Assembly (NCBI GenBank): GCA_050694175.1
Contig: JBOGXA010000011.1
Coordinates: forward strand, 45,341-109,340
DNA from: JBOGXA01 sp050694175
Lineage (GTDB): Bacteria; Actinomycetota; CADDZG01; WHSQ01
Reading direction: 5' to 3'
DNA length: 64,000 nt
The position numbers and the translations under genes were made by a program. A model generated the notes under the pieces. The model was not told where the DNA came from. It saw only the letters and a program-made list of their open reading frames with translations, and searched no databases. How positions within the stretch are numbered: position 1 is the first letter of the stretch; every line of letters starts with the position of its first letter. Positions 51,002 to 60,717 of this stretch are shown here, piece by piece.

Positions 51002-52438
51002 CTACAGAGAGGGTCCCCGTGGGCCGCCTCCCCTTCCCCTCGTCGGCCCGCTCGAGCTCTGATCCATTCCGGAAAGGTCAACCGCCTCTTCTTGGTCCGG
51101 GGAGGGAAGGGCGTCGTGTAGTTGCGTACTTGCCTTCCTCGCGAGCCAGATAGTGGTGACGATTTTCGACGCAGTCCAGACGACGCACATTCCCAGGAAA
51201 CCCCAGCGCTGGGCCGCGAAGACCCCGACGAGGATCACAAGCACCGCTTGCAGACCTATCATTTTGGCCAGGATGTCGATTCTCCCCGCCGCGACTAACA
51301 ACGAGTTGACCCAGAACAACGAGGAGCTCACTGCGGCACCGAGAAGCATCACCTGTACGCCCATTCCGACGGGATCGAACCGATCCCCGAAAATCTGCGA
51401 GATGACCGCGGGAGCGAACGGTGTGCAGATCAATAGCATCAGTGACACGGATATGCCGGATCGGAGCGTCCAAGTTCTCAATGTCTCCTGAAGAGCCAGC
51501 CTCTCGCCGCGGGACCATCGCACGGAGAGGATCGGCATCACCACGCGAGACATCGACGCTTCCAAAGCGGACGCCGCCGTGACGACGGTCAAGGCAAGCC
51601 TGAAGTAGCCGGCCTCCTTGGCGCCGGTGATTTCACCAATCAGCAGCACCGGTACCTGAGCTACCAAGCTGCCAAACGTAACGAGCAAATAGTTCCAGCC
51701 CAGCAATGTCCGTACTTCGCCCCGCAGCTTTCCCAAAGATGCGCTCCTCGAACGGAACCACGATCCGGCTCCCAGCCTGTTCAGGAAGCGGGAGACAAAG
51801 ACGAGGACGGCTAGCCCGAATAGTGCCTGGCCGAGAGCCGTGCCCAGCACTACCGCTTCTACGCTTGATTGCGTGAGAAGTGTGGCCGCGACGCAAGCGA
51901 GGACGACCGCAGCATCCAAGACGTAGAGCGTCGCGAGCAAACGAAACTTATTCCATGCGGTTAGAACTGCGTATCCCGTCCCGATAAACGCGTAGGGGAG
52001 GAGGGACAGGCTGAACAGGATCATGGGAACGACCCAACGAGGGGACAGATCGTAGAAGCCGGCCACCACCGCCCAGCCGGACAACGCCACAATCAGACTG
52101 GCTATGAAGGCAGTGGTGAGATCAATGGCAAAGCCGAGTCTGCATATGGCAAGCAGAGGCTCGAAACGTTCACTTGCACGAAGACTTGCTAGGTAGCGAG
52201 TAGTGACGGAAATCGTCTTGGCACTCATGAACGACATCACCAGGATCGGGAAAGTCATGAGCAGAGCGGCAACTCCGAAGTTCGTCGGCCCCAGAGCACG
52301 TGCCGCGATTACGTTTGTCAGAAAGCCGAGGAGCGCCGCCGCATACTGCGATACGGTCAGAACTCCGGCGTCGGCCACCAGGCCCCCTCGCAAGAGTCCC
52401 CATAACGGATGCTTAGAGGGATTCGACTGGCTCATCAA
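51002..52438 (-). CDS. Polysaccharide flippase (Wzx-like)
   Basis: A 478-aa membrane protein with about 12-14 TM helices, MATE/oligosaccharide flippase superfamily. N-terminal VSQYAAALLGFLTNVIAARA and the LGPTNFGVAALLMTFPI helix match Wzx. The soluble C-terminal tail is polar and Pro/Gly-rich. Transfers lipid-linked repeat units outward; partner of the polymerase at 45091. Confidence 0.9.
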   Translation of the reverse strand: MMSQSNPSKHPLWGLLRGGLVADAGVLTVSQYAAALLGFLTNVIAARALGPTNFGVAALLMTFPILVMSFMSAKTISVTTRYLASLRASERFEPLLAICRLGFAIDLTTAFIASLIVALSGWAVVAGFYDLSPRWVVPMILFSLSLLPYAFIGTGYAVLTAWNKFRLLATLYVLDAAVVLACVAATLLTQSSVEAVVLGTALGQALFGLAVLVFVSRFLNRLGAGSWFRSRSASLGKLRGEVRTLLGWNYLLVTFGSLVAQVPVLLIGEITGAKEAGYFRLALTVVTAASALEASMSRVVMPILSVRWSRGERLALQETLRTWTLRSGISVSLMLLICTPFAPAVISQIFGDRFDPVGMGVQVMLLGAAVSSSLFWVNSLLVAAGRIDILAKMIGLQAVLVILVGVFAAQRWGFLGMCVVWTASKIVTTIWLARKASTQLHDALPSPDQEEAVDLSGMDQSSSGPTRGRGGGPRGPSL

Positions 52439-52528
52439 CCGTGCCCGCAGGAGTTGCTTGTTTCCGAAATGGGCGGCGAGGATCCTGGGGCTGTCCTTGC
52501 CAGAGTTTCGCCCAGCTGCACATGAGGT

Positions 52529-53671
52529 TCAGCGGTTGGCGAGTTCCGCAACGAGACTTATCACCCGCTCGGACCAGCCATCGATGGAATGGTTTGCCTC
52601 CACACGGGCACGAAGTTCCTTTCCGATGTCGCTCCGCTCATGTGGATTCATGTCCGCCAACCGAAGCATCTTCTCGGCAAGATCCACAATGTCTCGGCCT
52701 TCGAACATCAGGATCTCGCGATAGCCGGCCAGGAGCTGCTCGAAGGAAGGATTGGACACGAGAACCGGGCGGCCCGCCGCCATCGCTTCGAATACAGCCT
52801 TGTCTCCGCTGCGCGCAACCGTGGCATTGATGAGGACGTGACAACTATGGAGGATGTCGGGAATCTCGCTCGGCGGCACCCCACCCCTGACGTGTACGAC
52901 ACGCTTCAATCCAAGATTCTCTGCGAGTTGAACTAACTTCCGGCGATGTTGCTTCTCGGTGTCGGTGGTCGACGGGCCGATGATTTCGAGTACCGCCTGC
53001 GTTTGCTGGCAGACGATGGCCATCGCCCTGATGATGTCCGTGAAGCCCTTACTGCGAGACGTCCGCCCGAGAGCCAGGAAGATCACGGGGCGCTCCGACT
53101 GGGAAGTTGAACTGGAGCGGAAGCGGGCTACATCGATCGCTTGGCCCACGATCTCGACTTTCGTGTTAGGGCGGGGATAGGAGCCGGGGAGCGACGTAAT
53201 GATCTTGTCGGCAACCTTCTCCGCGACCGCCAGCTCTCGACTGTTCGAGGGATGCGCATACCAAAGCAACGTCCGAATTCCAAAGAAACGGGTAAGAGGG
53301 GCCGCTAGAGTCAAGTAGATCGGGCACATGTGAGCGATGAGAGCATCAAGGGGGCCTTCTCTCTGCAATCGAGCCAGAGCGAGTTGGTAGCGAAAGCCTC
53401 TCCGAAATCGTCCCGCGCCTGTTTCCTTGCCCAAGGAGATGACTTCCGCTGAGAATACGTCGGGCAGGTTGCGCACCTCGTTGGCAATGACCGCGATGTG
53501 GCTGCAGCGGGCGGCGAGCGATGTGATCCATTGAGCGGTGAAACCGAGAACGGGATCCGATGGATCGATTGCTTGTGTCACGAATGCGACTCGAGGGCGA
53601 AACCGCTCCGGATTGTCGACGACAGTTCCTCGAGAAACCGAATCAGAGATCATCTCTGCGGTCCAATCCAT
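52529..53671 (-). CDS. Glycosyltransferase family 4 protein (divergent)
   Basis: A 380-aa GT-B protein, more divergent than the others. FVTQAIDPSDPVLGFTAQWI, ALGRTSRSKGFTDIIRAMAI, VRGGVPPSEIPDILHSCHVL and DKAVFEAMAAGRPVLVSNP (donor-site EAMAAGRPV) support GT4. It overlaps the double GT gene by 22 bp (53650-53671), implying coupling. Confidence 0.85.
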   Translation of the reverse strand: MDWTAEMISDSVSRGTVVDNPERFRPRVAFVTQAIDPSDPVLGFTAQWITSLAARCSHIAVIANEVRNLPDVFSAEVISLGKETGAGRFRRGFRYQLALARLQREGPLDALIAHMCPIYLTLAAPLTRFFGIRTLLWYAHPSNSRELAVAEKVADKIITSLPGSYPRPNTKVEIVGQAIDVARFRSSSTSQSERPVIFLALGRTSRSKGFTDIIRAMAIVCQQTQAVLEIIGPSTTDTEKQHRRKLVQLAENLGLKRVVHVRGGVPPSEIPDILHSCHVLINATVARSGDKAVFEAMAAGRPVLVSNPSFEQLLAGYREILMFEGRDIVDLAEKMLRLADMNPHERSDIGKELRARVEANHSIDGWSERVISLVAELANR

Positions 53672-55902
53672 CGGGCCAGTCTTTCGATGCCGCTCTCGAA
53701 GTTCCGAGCGGGGTCCAAAGCCAGCGCTCGTGCCCGTCCCTCTTGCCCCATCTTGCGGGCGCGTTTCGGGTCGCGGAGGATGGCCGCGAGACTTCTTGCT
53801 AGATCCTCCGGGTCCCCAGGATCGACGAGCAGACCCGTATGGCCGTGCTCGACTAACTCCGGGATTCCGCCGACCCTTGTTGCCACGACGGGCCGGGAGC
53901 GGGCCATGGCCTCAATGACCAGACGTCCCAAACCCTCGGAGCGAGAAGGCAGGACGACGCATGAGGAGTCGTCGAGAAGCTCCCTCACCCCCTCGCGGGA
54001 TGTCGCGGGAAGGAACCGCACACTTTCATTGATTCCCAAGCGCGCTGCCTGTCGCCGGAGTTCTTCAGACATTGGGCCGTTGCCCGCGACCGTCAGTTCG
54101 GCATTGGGCACTCTGTGAAGGACGGAGGGCCAAGCATCAAGAATAATATCCACGCCTTTGGAGGCCTGGAGCACGCCAACAAAGGCGACCCTTGTTCGCT
54201 CTGGGGCTGGCGCGGCGTCGGGCACAAGGAAGATATCGAAGGTGCTGAAGGCTACGAACTTGTCCACCGTCCCACCGTAGCCGGTGGCTCTGACGAGTTC
54301 CTCCATCGCATCGCTTACGACGCGCACGCGGTCGGCACGTTTCAACGTCCACGAAGCGCATGCTTCGGCCAGAGGCGCGACGAGGCGTCGAAAGCGGCTG
54401 CCGTACAACCGTCCGGCTGTGCGCCAGTCACCGTGGACCTCCACAACGAGCCGAGGGCGGAGCCGTTTCGGCAGCAGGCGCGCGGAAAGACATGCTCCAA
54501 ATCCCTCGTAAGGACTCTGCACTACCATCGCTCGGCCCCGACCGAACGCCGTCGCGAGGCAAGCCGCAACGGGAACGATTGAGTAGAAGAGCAGACTGCC
54601 CAGCGGCTGCGGCCGCAAGCGGGGGACAGTCACGACCCGAACACCGTCGATTTTGCGTAACCTAGCGGGGCCGGTAGTTATGACGGTGGCCCGCAAATGC
54701 TTCGAGAGAATGCGGTGCTTGGCTCTGAGGTCGGCGCCCAGTTCCCTCGGAATCGACGTCTTGCCGATAAACATTACAGAAGGCCTGGGCATCGCGGTAT
54801 GGGCGAGCAAATCTTCAACTCGGTCTGCCGTATTGTCGAATCGCCACCTGACCGCATCCTGCCTCGCCCCTTCAATCAGACGCTCTCGCAGGAACCCGTC
54901 GTCCCTCAGACGCTCGACGGTCGCTGCTATCGCATCCGGGGTTGCACCCTCGATGATTAGTCCATTCTTCTGGTCAACGACCACCTCGGTAGTTCCTCCG
55001 GCAGGGGTGGCGATGACCGGTGTGCCGACGGCAAGCGACTCAATGGCGGTGTGCGGAAGCCCCTCATAATCGCTCGCAAGGATCAGAGCGTGTGAGCTAG
55101 CGAGGCGTTGGAACACTTCATCGCGAGGGAGAGCACCGCAGAAAGAGACTCTGTCGACAAGTCCCAGCGATCGGGCGTGGTCTTCGAGCTCCGGACGCGA
55201 TGGTCCGTCCCCAATCACTTCGAGGAACACGTCGGGGAGCCTCGCCATGGCGTCGAGGATGGTTGGAACCCTCTTGTGAGGCACGAGTCGACCTACGAAG
55301 GCGAGTTTGAGACGGTCCGACCGGCGCACTCCAGAGAAACGTTCAAGTGGGCCCCCGACGCCGTTGGGAATGACCTCGACTTGATCGCGCCCGGTCCAAT
55401 TCTGGACGATCTCCGCCAGATATCTGCTCGGGACGGTTATAGCATCGGCGTTTCGGAGGGACCAATTCCTCAGGCGGCGCATAGCGCTCACGCGCTTACT
55501 CGAGTGCGGGTCGACTTGGAACTTATCGAATGAAAGGGTCGTCAGACCCTGTCTCGACGCGCGCTCCCAAGCTGCGTCGCCTACGACCTTGACGACGACC
55601 GGACGTCGGGCCAGTCGTGCGCCGATCACCGCAGGTGAGTGAAGTCCCGTCGCATAGATAACGTCGTAGGCCGATCGGTTCCTTATGAGCCATCTCACGA
55701 CCGCCATGAGTCGCACGACCCATGGCCCCTGCCTGGGGAATCTGATGATGCCGTCGCCCCGCTCCTCGGCTCTCGCATCGCAAAGGGAAACGATCGTGAT
55801 GAAATGGCCGCGGTCATTCAAAGCGTCGCGCAAGTCTGCCGCATGGCTTGCCGGACCGCCGATGTCGGGTGGAAAGATCGAAGAGACAATCACGATCCTC
55901 AT
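53650..55902 (-). CDS. Double-domain glycosyltransferase (two fused GT4 units)
   Basis: A 750-aa protein made of two complete GT-B halves. First unit residues about 1-370: VIVSSIFPPDIGGPASHAAD, VGRLVPHKRVPTILDAMARL, SDYEGLPHTAIESLAVGTPV. Second unit about 375-750: SVMFIGKTSIPRELGADLRA, VGVLQASKGVDIILDAWPSV, PSRSEGLGRLVIEAMARSRP. Each unit has its own donor-site glutamate motif. Such a fusion could add two sugars in succession. No frameshift is seen in the middle, so the fusion is genuine. Confidence 0.9.
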   Translation of the reverse strand: MRIVIVSSIFPPDIGGPASHAADLRDALNDRGHFITIVSLCDARAEERGDGIIRFPRQGPWVVRLMAVVRWLIRNRSAYDVIYATGLHSPAVIGARLARRPVVVKVVGDAAWERASRQGLTTLSFDKFQVDPHSSKRVSAMRRLRNWSLRNADAITVPSRYLAEIVQNWTGRDQVEVIPNGVGGPLERFSGVRRSDRLKLAFVGRLVPHKRVPTILDAMARLPDVFLEVIGDGPSRPELEDHARSLGLVDRVSFCGALPRDEVFQRLASSHALILASDYEGLPHTAIESLAVGTPVIATPAGGTTEVVVDQKNGLIIEGATPDAIAATVERLRDDGFLRERLIEGARQDAVRWRFDNTADRVEDLLAHTAMPRPSVMFIGKTSIPRELGADLRAKHRILSKHLRATVITTGPARLRKIDGVRVVTVPRLRPQPLGSLLFYSIVPVAACLATAFGRGRAMVVQSPYEGFGACLSARLLPKRLRPRLVVEVHGDWRTAGRLYGSRFRRLVAPLAEACASWTLKRADRVRVVSDAMEELVRATGYGGTVDKFVAFSTFDIFLVPDAAPAPERTRVAFVGVLQASKGVDIILDAWPSVLHRVPNAELTVAGNGPMSEELRRQAARLGINESVRFLPATSREGVRELLDDSSCVVLPSRSEGLGRLVIEAMARSRPVVATRVGGIPELVEHGHTGLLVDPGDPEDLARSLAAILRDPKRARKMGQEGRARALALDPARNFESGIERLARWIGPQR

Positions 55903-55967
55903 GGGCGCGGGTCACTGCGGGGCCCGGGTCGTGCGTGTAGCTCCCGCGCGCTGATCGGTGCGCAATA

Positions 55968-56618
55968 TCACCGGGCACTCTCCATGGCGGGTCGCTCAGA
56001 CGCAGTCCCTACGGGACGTCTTGGCAACGGCTGCGCCACGACGAGATACGCTGCCGCAAAGCCCATGTCACCCTGAAACCGTCGTAGCCTTTGGTCGATC
56101 CATGCGGCCGCCCGCTCCAAGGGTCTCTCGAGGAACCCAAGTCGGAGACGTTGGAGAACCACGATGAGGATCTGCGTGATGAAACTTGCGATCCAAAGGG
56201 GCGACTCCAAGGAGACGATGGAGAAGTCGCTCTTCCGGAAGAGGAGACGCAGTCCCTCTGGGGTATAGCGAAAGAGGTCGTCCCCGTGGAAAGGATGGAG
56301 AAAGGGCACCATCATCACGAGAGTTCCGTCGGAGCGAAGCACCCGATTGATCTCTGTGAGGGCGGTGAGGGGCTCTTCAAAGTGCTCCAGCGCGTCGCAA
56401 CTGACCGCGAGAACCGCGCAGCCGGTCTTCAACGGCAAGCGGTGAGCATCGCCGACGACCGCAGGGACCACCCCGGAAGGACGTAGGTCGACGTTTACGT
56501 ACTCGTATCCGCGGTCCTCAAGAGCAGACGACAGGTGCCCGTCTCCGCCTCCTATATCCAACGAGATTCCCCGTCCCAGAGGAACCTTTTCCAGTAGCAA
56601 GCGCTTGTCGGACGACAT
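55968..56618 (-). CDS. SAM-dependent methyltransferase
   Basis: A 216-aa methyltransferase from ATG 56618. SAM motif SLDIGGGDGHLSSALEDRGY with the GGGDG glycine loop; VSCDALEHFEEPLTALTEIN; membrane-like helix WIASFITQILIVVLQRLRL near residue 150-170 suggests lipid association. The frame is open upstream to 56807 and includes CGCCG, which might be a degenerate zinc motif, but it overlaps the next methyltransferase gene so the shorter start is preferred. Confidence 0.8.
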   Translation of the reverse strand: MSSDKRLLLEKVPLGRGISLDIGGGDGHLSSALEDRGYEYVNVDLRPSGVVPAVVGDAHRLPLKTGCAVLAVSCDALEHFEEPLTALTEINRVLRSDGTLVMMVPFLHPFHGDDLFRYTPEGLRLLFRKSDFSIVSLESPLWIASFITQILIVVLQRLRLGFLERPLERAAAWIDQRLRRFQGDMGFAAAYLVVAQPLPRRPVGTASERPAMESAR

Positions 56619-56712
56619 CAAAGACGGGCAGCGTCTTGTTTGAGCTGGGTAAGGAACTCTGTCGCCGGCTCGCTTCTGAGCACCGCAACATCCGCATCTC
56701 CTCGCCAGGAAC

Positions 56713-57483
56713 TCAGGCCGTGCATCGCCACACCAGATCGTTGGCCGTGAGCCTTGGTAACGCCCTGACGAACTTCCCAACACAGGGTCTGACTTCAACG
56801 GTTTCAAAGTGAGAGCGAAGAAGTCCGGTGAGAGTAGTCACGGAGAATCGCCTGAGATGCGTCGGATCCTTTTCGAAATCCTGACCCACTAAGAACATCA
56901 ATCGATTCCTGAGCCGATAGGAGTTGGGTACGGATCCGACGACAGTGCCATTGCGCCTGAGGACTCTTGAAATCTCGGCAACAAGGCGCTCGGGAAAAGG
57001 GAGGTGCTCGAGAATCTCTCCTGCCAGGACGAGATCGAATGCGTCCGATCGAAAAGGCAGAGGTTCCCATGCATTTGCCATGCACGGCTTTAACAAGTTC
57101 TTCGAACCGGCCAGTTTCAGGGTTACGAAGTCTATGTCGATGCCCACGACACTTGATTGATCAAGTGCGAGAGCCTCTATGAGCGCACCATCGCGGCAGC
57201 CGACGTCCAGAACACAATCTGGATGAGGGGGCATCAGGCTTCGCATCTGATTAATCCGTTGCTCCGACCCGTAGATGAATCCACGGCCTCGCTTGGCGTT
57301 GTGACGCACGTACAGCTTGGCCAGAAAGCTCCCAAGGTCTTCTGCTTGTGTTGGTTTCGGGTCTTGAGCAAGACGGGTCAAACCCGATCCCCCGAAAGCG
57401 GCGTTGGAAACTGCTTCACCCTGATCCTCACTAGAGAGTCCGCATACTCTGAGGTTTACGAGCATAAACGGTCGCTGTGACAT
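56713..57483 (-). CDS. Class I SAM-dependent methyltransferase
   Basis: A 256-aa methyltransferase. Motif I VLDVGCRDGALIEALALD, motif II VVGIDIDFVTLKLAGSK, and FDLVLAGEILEHLPFPERLV. N-terminal extension of about 85 residues. Three methyltransferases in this cluster suggest several O- or N-methylations of the polysaccharide. It is on the minus strand, divergent from the frameshifted ugd gene. Confidence 0.85.
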   Translation of the reverse strand: MSQRPFMLVNLRVCGLSSEDQGEAVSNAAFGGSGLTRLAQDPKPTQAEDLGSFLAKLYVRHNAKRGRGFIYGSEQRINQMRSLMPPHPDCVLDVGCRDGALIEALALDQSSVVGIDIDFVTLKLAGSKNLLKPCMANAWEPLPFRSDAFDLVLAGEILEHLPFPERLVAEISRVLRRNGTVVGSVPNSYRLRNRLMFLVGQDFEKDPTHLRRFSVTTLTGLLRSHFETVEVRPCVGKFVRALPRLTANDLVWRCTA

Positions 57484-57586
57484 CCACTCGTATCATCGTC
57501 AGCCATCATGGCTCGTTCGAAGCCGGGAGCGGGATAGCAGGAAGGTGTCACTTGCAATCTGCCAAAATGTGCGGATGGTGGATGGC

Positions 57587-58887
57587 ATGAACGTGGGAGT
57601 CGTCGGCACGGGGCACGTCGGCTTGCCTACAGCGGCGAGCCTCGCACATATCGGTCACAGGGTCGTGGCCACCGACGTCGATAGGGAAAGGATTGAGTTT
57701 CTGGCGTCGGGAAAGTCGCCGTTCTATGAGCCCGGGCTCGAGGAGCTGATCCGGAAGGAAATCCTTGTCGCCGATTGCGCTTTACGTCAGACATCGCTGA
57801 AACCGCCAATGCGGACGTGGTCTTCCTATGTGTGGGGACTCCCCCAAGGGCCGGTGGCGAAGCGAACATGCTGGCCGTGGAGCGCTCGGCCGAGTCGATT
57901 GCTCGCCACGCCACGGGTCCCGTTGTTGTTGTCGAGAAGAGTACGGCTCCGGCGGGAAGCGCGGAACGGCTCGAGAAGATTCTGGAGCGCAACAATGATT
58001 CGGCGAGCTTCTTGGTTGTGTCGAACCCGGAGTTCCTCAGGGAGGGGAGCGCGGTTGAAGATTCGCTGAATCCCGGCCGGATTCTGGTGGGAAGTGACTC
58101 GGCCGAGGCGCTCGAGATCATGCGCAGGCTGTATGAACCTCTGATCGATTCCGGTGTCACCTGGATTACCACGGATCTACGAACCGCTGAATTGGCCAAG
58201 CATGCGTGCAATGCGTTTCTGGCGCTGAAGATTTCATATATCAATGCTCTCGCCCGACTGTGCGAACGGGCCGGAGCCGATGTTGAGGCGGTCGCCGATG
58301 TCATGGGTGCCGATCCGCGGATCGGGCGCGCATTTCTAAACGCCGGCCTTGGCTACGGAGGCTCCTGCTTCCCAAAGGATCTGGCAGCCTTCGAACGCCT
58401 GGCGGTTCGACTTGGATATGACTTTCCGATCCTCAGGGAGATCAAGCGGATCAACGAGGAGGTACTCGAGGCAGTGTTCGCGAAAGTAGAAGACGCGATG
58501 TGGAATCTCGAGGAGAAGAGGGTGGCGTTGCTCGGGCTTGCATTCAAGCCAGGGACCGATGACGTCCGCTTTGCGCCGGCTCTTGCTCTGGCGGGCCGTC
58601 TAATCAATGCAGGAGCTCTGGTGATCGGGTATGACCCCGTTGTGGGGGCGAACGCGAAGGATGAAATGCCGAAGCTGGCGTTAGTGAACGATGTTTACGA
58701 AGCGCTAGAGGGAGCGCATTGCGCCGTTCTGTGCACCGAATGGAACGAATTCCTGAGCCTCGACTTAGCGCTGGCCAAAGAGAAGATGGCATCACCAATA
58801 CTCATCGATGGACGCAACTTTCTTAATTCGGACTCAGCGATCGAAGCTGGTTTGACCTACATCGGCATGGGTCGGCCTCTGATTTGA
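57587..58887 (+). pseudogene. ugd: UDP-glucose 6-dehydrogenase, frameshifted
   Basis: The first frame from ATG 57587 encodes MNVGVVGTGHVGLPTAASLA through YEPGLEELIRKEI, then becomes unrelated. A second frame, one base off, continues LRFTSDIAETANADVVFLCV through VVEKSTAPAG and the catalytic GYGGSCFPKDLAAFERL to the end TYIGMGRPLI. The change lies near 57745-57775, where one base seems missing. Everything else is a full-length UGDH (about 430 aa). Either a real mutation, a recoding site or a sequencing error. It makes UDP-glucuronate from UDP-glucose. Confidence 0.88.
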
Positions 58888-58956
58888 TCCAGGAGCACGA
58901 CTCGCTCATGAAAGCAAGGCAGTTCTGGCGGAGCCGTGAATTCGCACATCTCCCGG

Positions 58957-58962
58957 TATAGT
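58957..58962 (+). promoter_or_regulatory. Possible -10 element (TATAGT) of the Wzz/kinase gene
   Basis: TATAGT lies 45 bp before the ATG at 59007, with a poor -35 match (CGTGAA, 58935-58940, 16-bp spacing). GGGGAAGG (58988-58995) is the ribosome-binding site. Tentative. Confidence 0.35.
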
Positions 58963-59006
58963 CTGCGGACCAAACAAGGCGGTAAGCGGGGAAGGCCCCA
59001 GACACA

Positions 59007-60632
59007 ATGAACCAATACGAGGGGAAGATAGAAGAACGCCCTGCCGACCTTCGTGACTATCTTGCGGTTCTGCATCGGCGGAGGTGGACCCTACTGTCGA
59101 CGGTTGGTCTGGTCGTGGTCGCGACACTCGCCTTTTCCGTACGCGAGACACCCATGTATCAATCGGAGGCGGAACTGCTCGTCAAGCAGACAACGGTGAC
59201 TTCAACAAATGCACCGCCCGTTCTGCTCAACCTCGAGACTGAAAAGGAACTTGCGGAATCGGAATCGGTCGCGGCCATGGTGGGCCGGAGATTGGACGAG
59301 TCTCCTCAGGAATTGCTGGCCGGGCTCTCTGTGGTGGTCACGACCGATACGGAGATCCTTACCTTTAGGTATGACGATCCGGATCCTGTGGTGGCACAAC
59401 GCCGCGCTCAGGCTTTTGCCGAGGCGTACATCGACTTTAGACGTCGAGAGGTTCTGGACGATCTTCTCGCCGTCTCTGAGTCGGTCCAGCAGCGAACCCA
59501 GAAACTGAACAACCGGCTTGACGACATCAACGAACAAATGGAACAGACGACGGACGAGACGGAAAGGGCAGCTCTCGAGGCGAGTGCCAACTCGCTCATC
59601 GGCCAGATCGCCTTGCTCCAGCAGGAGCTGGCCGATCTGAGCCCACCTGACAATCTGCGGGTCGGCCGGATCCTCGGGCGCGCCGATCTTCCCTCGTCGC
59701 CGGTCAGCCCCAACTACATGCGCAACGTATTGCTCGCGTTGGTAATGGGTGTGGCCCTTGGCATTGCTCTCGCATTTCTGCGAGAGCACCTGGACGACAG
59801 CATCCGCGGCCGCGACGACATCGAGGTGATCACCGGGGCCCCCGTGCTGGCCGGGGTCCCCAGGATCGCTGGGTGGAAGAAAAGGGATCGGGTCCTGGTT
59901 TCGGCTCTGTCGGAACCTAAGTCGACTGCCGCGGAGGCTTATCGCACGCTACGGACCGGTCTGATGTTTTCCGCCGGGCAAAGAGACGCCAAGGTGCTGA
60001 TGACGACGAGTCCACATGCCGGCGACGGCAAGACCGTCACCGTGGCGAACACCGGGGTAGTCCTGGCACAGGCTGGCAAGAAGGTGATCGTCGTCTCGGC
60101 AGACCTTCGCAAACCGCGCCTGCACCGGTTCATGGGCGTCGAGAACCACACCGGGCTCACCAACGTCTTGTCGGGCGAGGTGAGCCCGTGGCAGGCGGTT
60201 CGGGGAACCGAGGTCGAAAACCTTCAGATCCTCGTCAGCGGTCCCGTTCCCGGCAACCCCGCCGAGCTGCTGGGGTCGGACGCGATGGGGCGATTGGTGG
60301 AAGCCCTCGCCGAGGTGTCGGACTACGTGTTGCTCGATGCTGCGCCGGTCCTCGCGGTGGCGGATGCAGCGACGCTTGCACCTTTGGCCGACGGCGTTCT
60401 GTTGGTCGTCGATGCCGAAAAGACTCACAGGGGGGCTCTGGAGCAGACCACTCGTCAGCTCGGCCAAGTGAGGGCCGACATCATCGGGTCCGTCTACAAC
60501 AACTTCGACCCCAGCAAATCGGGAACCCAGCCTTATTACTACCGCTACAGCTACCGGTACGAAGAGCCGAAGGAGAGTCAGGAGCCCGCCAAAACAGGTC
60601 GCTTTGGTAGGCGTTCGGCCTCAAAAGGGTAA
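59007..60632 (+). CDS. Wzz-type chain-length regulator fused to BY-kinase
   Basis: A 541-aa protein. N-terminal Wzz domain: ADLRDYLAVLHRRRWTLLST with TM1, extracytoplasmic coiled-coil, then SSPVSPNYMRNVLLALVMGV (TM2). C-terminal tyrosine autokinase domain: TTSPHAGDGKTVTVANTGVV (Walker A, with GDGKT), VVSADLRKPRL (Walker A') and YVLLDAAPVLAVADA (Walker B). The end YYYRYSYRYEEPKES is a Tyr cluster for autophosphorylation. Regulates chain length and export. Its TAA lies in a run of GGTAA repeats. Confidence 0.93.
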   Translation: MNQYEGKIEERPADLRDYLAVLHRRRWTLLSTVGLVVVATLAFSVRETPMYQSEAELLVKQTTVTSTNAPPVLLNLETEKELAESESVAAMVGRRLDESPQELLAGLSVVVTTDTEILTFRYDDPDPVVAQRRAQAFAEAYIDFRRREVLDDLLAVSESVQQRTQKLNNRLDDINEQMEQTTDETERAALEASANSLIGQIALLQQELADLSPPDNLRVGRILGRADLPSSPVSPNYMRNVLLALVMGVALGIALAFLREHLDDSIRGRDDIEVITGAPVLAGVPRIAGWKKRDRVLVSALSEPKSTAAEAYRTLRTGLMFSAGQRDAKVLMTTSPHAGDGKTVTVANTGVVLAQAGKKVIVVSADLRKPRLHRFMGVENHTGLTNVLSGEVSPWQAVRGTEVENLQILVSGPVPGNPAELLGSDAMGRLVEALAEVSDYVLLDAAPVLAVADAATLAPLADGVLLVVDAEKTHRGALEQTTRQLGQVRADIIGSVYNNFDPSKSGTQPYYYRYSYRYEEPKESQEPAKTGRFGRRSASKG

Positions 60633-60670
60633 ATCCTGGTAATTGGGTAAATACTTGCCCGCCTGGGTAA
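60627..60670 (+). promoter_or_regulatory. Four GGTAA direct repeats before the LPDTG gene
   Basis: GGTAA occurs at 60628, 60638, 60646 and 60666, mostly as GGGTAA, beginning in the last codon of the kinase gene. Spacing is 10, 8 and 20 bp, near helical phase. A candidate regulator-binding array for the gene at 60718. Confidence 0.4.
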
Positions 60671-60676
60671 GAACGT

Positions 60677-60687
60677 TCACACTGTGA
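60677..60687. promoter_or_regulatory. Perfect palindrome TCACAcTGTGA
   Basis: A 5-1-5 palindrome, 30 bp before the LPDTG gene start and next to the GGTAA repeats. Could be an operator. Confidence 0.35.
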
Positions 60688-60717
60688 CGGCTGTGCCAGT
60701 TGATCAAAGGGGAAAAG

